A stretch of DNA of 62,402 nucleotides from CAZVON01 sp964628435. GTDB taxonomy: Bacteria; Patescibacteriota; Microgenomatia; Levybacterales; UBA12049. Below, in pieces: positions 60,655 through 62,402 of the stretch. The notes beneath the pieces were generated by a model that was not told the origin of the DNA, did not search any database, and saw only the letters and a program-made list of their open reading frames with translations. The DNA lies in assembly GCA_964628435.1 (NCBI GenBank), contig CAZVON010000004.1:1-62402 (forward strand), written 5' to 3'. Numbering within the stretch: position 1 is the stretch's first letter; each line of letters opens with the position of its first letter. The position numbers and the translations under genes are program-made.

Positions 60655-61764
60655 TTATGAAATTTGCTGAAGAATAACATGAGAAATTTTGGACGCAGCA
60701 TCAATGTTTACTAACTTTTTTGCTGCTTCTGCATGCGAACGATATGTGTGTATGCGCTCCAACATAGAAATTATTTTTTCAAACAACTTTTCACCAGTGA
60801 GCAAATCTTGATATACAATTTCTCCAAGACCAGTACTTGCAAATAGCTTCGCATTTTTTATCTGTTCGTTTTTTTGAGAAACCGCGATGGGAATCAGTAG
60901 CGCCGGTTTACCCAGATATAAAAGTTCTGTTATCGTATTAATACCAGCACGACTAACTACTAAGGCTGCTTTTTGTAATGTGTCAGAAAGCTCCACAACG
61001 TCTAGAAATTTTTTTACCGTATATCGTTTCTTCAAATGTGGATCGAGTGATTCCGCACGATGCTTGAGCCGTTCAAAATCTTTGTAATTTCTTGCGTCTC
61101 CAGTTTGATGCACGATATACATCTGAGAAAGTAGTTTTTCTAAGCATTCTTCAACCAGCACATTAATCGCATGTGAACCCAAACTCCCTCCGGTAATATA
61201 CACAAGAGGCATATCTAAAACAATAGGTGTTTTATGCGACGCATCAACAATTTCTTTGCGAACTGGATTTCCGGTAAGAACAGTTTTGCTCTTGGGAAAT
61301 TCTTTTACGCCTCTCTCCCAAGAAACGCATACCGCACGAGCAAAATATGAAGCGATTTTATTTGCTATTCCTGCTTGCTGGGTTTGTTCGTGAATCACAA
61401 TGGGAATACGCACTGCTGCCCCCCATACCACAATGGGAAGGGAAATATATCCCCCAAACGACACAATAACATCTGGCCGAAAGAAAAGAAGAATCATCAA
61501 CCCCTGGATAAAACCAATCGGCAGTTTGAATAAAGAAAAAAGGGTATAGCGGGTAAACTTTCGCTGCAGTCTTCCTGCTGTTAAGGACTTAAATGGAATA
61601 TTAAGTTTTTTTGCGACTTGGTGTTCAAAAGAAACCGCACTATCTCCCTCTAATGGATATTTTCTTCCCACTATTACAATCTGCGCAGATAAAGGCAGCT
61701 CTTGAATAACTGGTACAACCGGCGCGAAATGTCCACCTCCCCCTGCTGTGATAAGAATTTTCAT
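60655..61764 (-). CDS. murG: UDP-N-acetylglucosamine transferase MurG
   Basis: GT28 enzyme that adds GlcNAc to lipid I to make lipid II at the inner face of the membrane. The N-terminal G-loop is ITAGGGGHFAPVVPV. The second G-loop region reads FGGYISLPIVVWG and HEQTQQAGIANKIAS, and the C-terminal donor domain has TGGSLGSHAIN and SRAGINTITELLYLGKPALLIP with the UDP-binding Glu. ATG 61764 gives MKILITAG, the standard start; the longer frame would overlap ftsW. The ftsW stop lies two bases upstream. Confidence 0.97.
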   Translation of the reverse strand: MKILITAGGGGHFAPVVPVIQELPLSAQIVIVGRKYPLEGDSAVSFEHQVAKKLNIPFKSLTAGRLQRKFTRYTLFSLFKLPIGFIQGLMILLFFRPDVIVSFGGYISLPIVVWGAAVRIPIVIHEQTQQAGIANKIASYFARAVCVSWERGVKEFPKSKTVLTGNPVRKEIVDASHKTPIVLDMPLVYITGGSLGSHAINVLVEECLEKLLSQMYIVHQTGDARNYKDFERLKHRAESLDPHLKKRYTVKKFLDVVELSDTLQKAALVVSRAGINTITELLYLGKPALLIPIAVSQKNEQIKNAKLFASTGLGEIVYQDLLTGEKLFEKIISMLERIHTYRSHAEAAKKLVNIDAASKISHVILQQIS

Positions 61765-61766
61765 AG

Positions 61767-62402
61767 TTAATGATAGCCTTGTTTTGAAATGTTTAACAAA
61801 ATGCCAATTGCGCACAAATCAACCACCAATGCAGAACCTCCATAGGATATAAACGGTAGCGGTACACCAGTTAAGGGTAGTAACGCAGTCATGGCACCTA
61901 AGTTTATCAACATCTGTATCCCAAGAAACGACGTAATACCAGCAGCAAGAAGTTTTCCAAATATGTCTTTTGCCTGTATCGCTATATGAAACCCTCGCGA
62001 TAGCACAATGATAAATAATAGAATAAGTAGTGTTGAACCAATCAATCCAAGCTCTTCTGCGATAATGGCAAAAATTGAGTCAGTGGTATTTTCAGGCAAG
62101 TATGCGTATTTTTGAAGCGAATTTCCTATTCCTACACCAGTAATTCCCCCAGATCCTAAGGCAATTAAAATCTGTTTTACATGATATGAAGAGTTTTCAA
62201 GCGAATCGCCAGTATTGAGAAACGCAGCAAGTCGCTTTGCTCGATATGGTTCTAGTTTAATCAATAATAATCCCGCAGCGAAAATCACTGGAATGATTCC
62301 TAAAAAATAACTAATTTTCCCGCCTGATAAAAAATACAGAATAATCGATAATAATAATCCTATTATCACAATTCGCATATCTGTGTTAAGTATATTAAGT
62401 AC
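61767..62402 (-). CDS. ftsW: Division SEDS glycosyltransferase FtsW, C-terminal part
   Basis: The gene runs off the right edge, and about 211 C-terminal residues are visible. Landmarks are LENSSYHVKQILIALGSGGITGVGIGNSLQKYAYLPENTTDSIFAIIAEELGLIG in the large loop region, with the conserved Asp, and GVPLPFISYGGSALVVDL near the end, both typical of FtsW. The Y-L-P-E-N-x-T-D-S-I-F variant favours FtsW over RodA. First gene of the visible ftsW-murG-ftsQ-ftsA-ftsZ cluster. Confidence 0.92.
   Translation of the reverse strand, partial: VLNILNTDMRIVIIGLLLSIILYFLSGGKISYFLGIIPVIFAAGLLLIKLEPYRAKRLAAFLNTGDSLENSSYHVKQILIALGSGGITGVGIGNSLQKYAYLPENTTDSIFAIIAEELGLIGSTLLILLFIIVLSRGFHIAIQAKDIFGKLLAAGITSFLGIQMLINLGAMTALLPLTGVPLPFISYGGSALVVDLCAIGILLNISKQGYH

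Noticed and set aside
1..62402. CRISPR arrays, phage genes, integrases or an origin of replication.
   Set aside because: No regularly spaced repeats, no structural or lysis genes, and no dnaA/DnaA-box cluster seen.

Overview
The window is AT-rich, gene-dense bacterial DNA. It has short intergenic gaps, many ATGA-type stop/start overlaps, a very short AtpH and a very short FtsQ-like protein. Large families of multi-spanning GT-C glycosyltransferases alternate with GT2/GT4 enzymes and methyltransferases. Together this suggests a member of the Candidate Phyla Radiation (Patescibacteria), possibly a Microgenomates-like lineage. The placement is inferred from gene style and content; no rRNA gene is present.

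Layout. (1) 1-5150: end of gatA, gatB and dnaE. dnaE carries an in-frame TAA that separates its C-terminal OB-fold region. (2) 5180-11304: F1Fo ATP synthase operon atpBEFHAGDC behind a clear promoter. (3) 11307-14351: pyrD, a small membrane protein, pyrF and pyrE. (4) 14399-15185: tRNA-Thr(CGT) followed 7 nt later by a membrane-anchored Ig-like protein. (5) 15169-27011, mostly minus strand: first envelope glycan block, with an O-antigen-ligase-like protein, three GT-C-like membrane proteins, a GT2, a NodU/CmcH carbamoyltransferase with two tiny membrane partners, and a GT4. Its middle is a scar zone with an SGNH hydrolase remnant, a decayed IS1595-family element and a truncated GT2. (6) 27018-33822: tRNA-Val(CAC), lepB, parB, rpmA, rplU, rodA, a frameshifted ileS, an 82-residue orphan and a YggT-like protein. 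(7) 33890-57652: second and larger glycan block. It contains two GT2/GT-C fusions, a methyltransferase/GT2 fusion, more GT-C, GT2 and GT4 enzymes, methyltransferases, an SGNH hydrolase, a Wzx-type flippase, a nucleotide-sugar decarboxylase and dehydrogenase, and two damaged membrane genes. (8) 57649-62402: division and wall cluster in the order ftsW, murG, ftsQ-like, ftsA, ftsZ on the minus strand.

How the genes work together. The ATP synthase and pyrimidine genes form one plus-strand run. The two glycan blocks look able to make nucleotide sugars, build and methylate or carbamoylate lipid-linked glycans, flip them, and transfer or polymerise them outside the cytoplasm. RodA, MurG and the Fts proteins serve peptidoglycan synthesis and division.

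Most striking signals. Many operon-leading genes have a -10 box only 4-14 nt before the start codon, and both tRNAs end 6-7 nt before a downstream start codon, which points to leaderless or near-leaderless mRNAs as a common mode here. Several otherwise well-preserved genes (dnaE, ileS, a PTPS-related membrane gene, the transposase) are broken by single stops or one-base shifts. The carbamoyltransferase travels with two small membrane proteins resembling SxtJ and SxtK/DUF5989.
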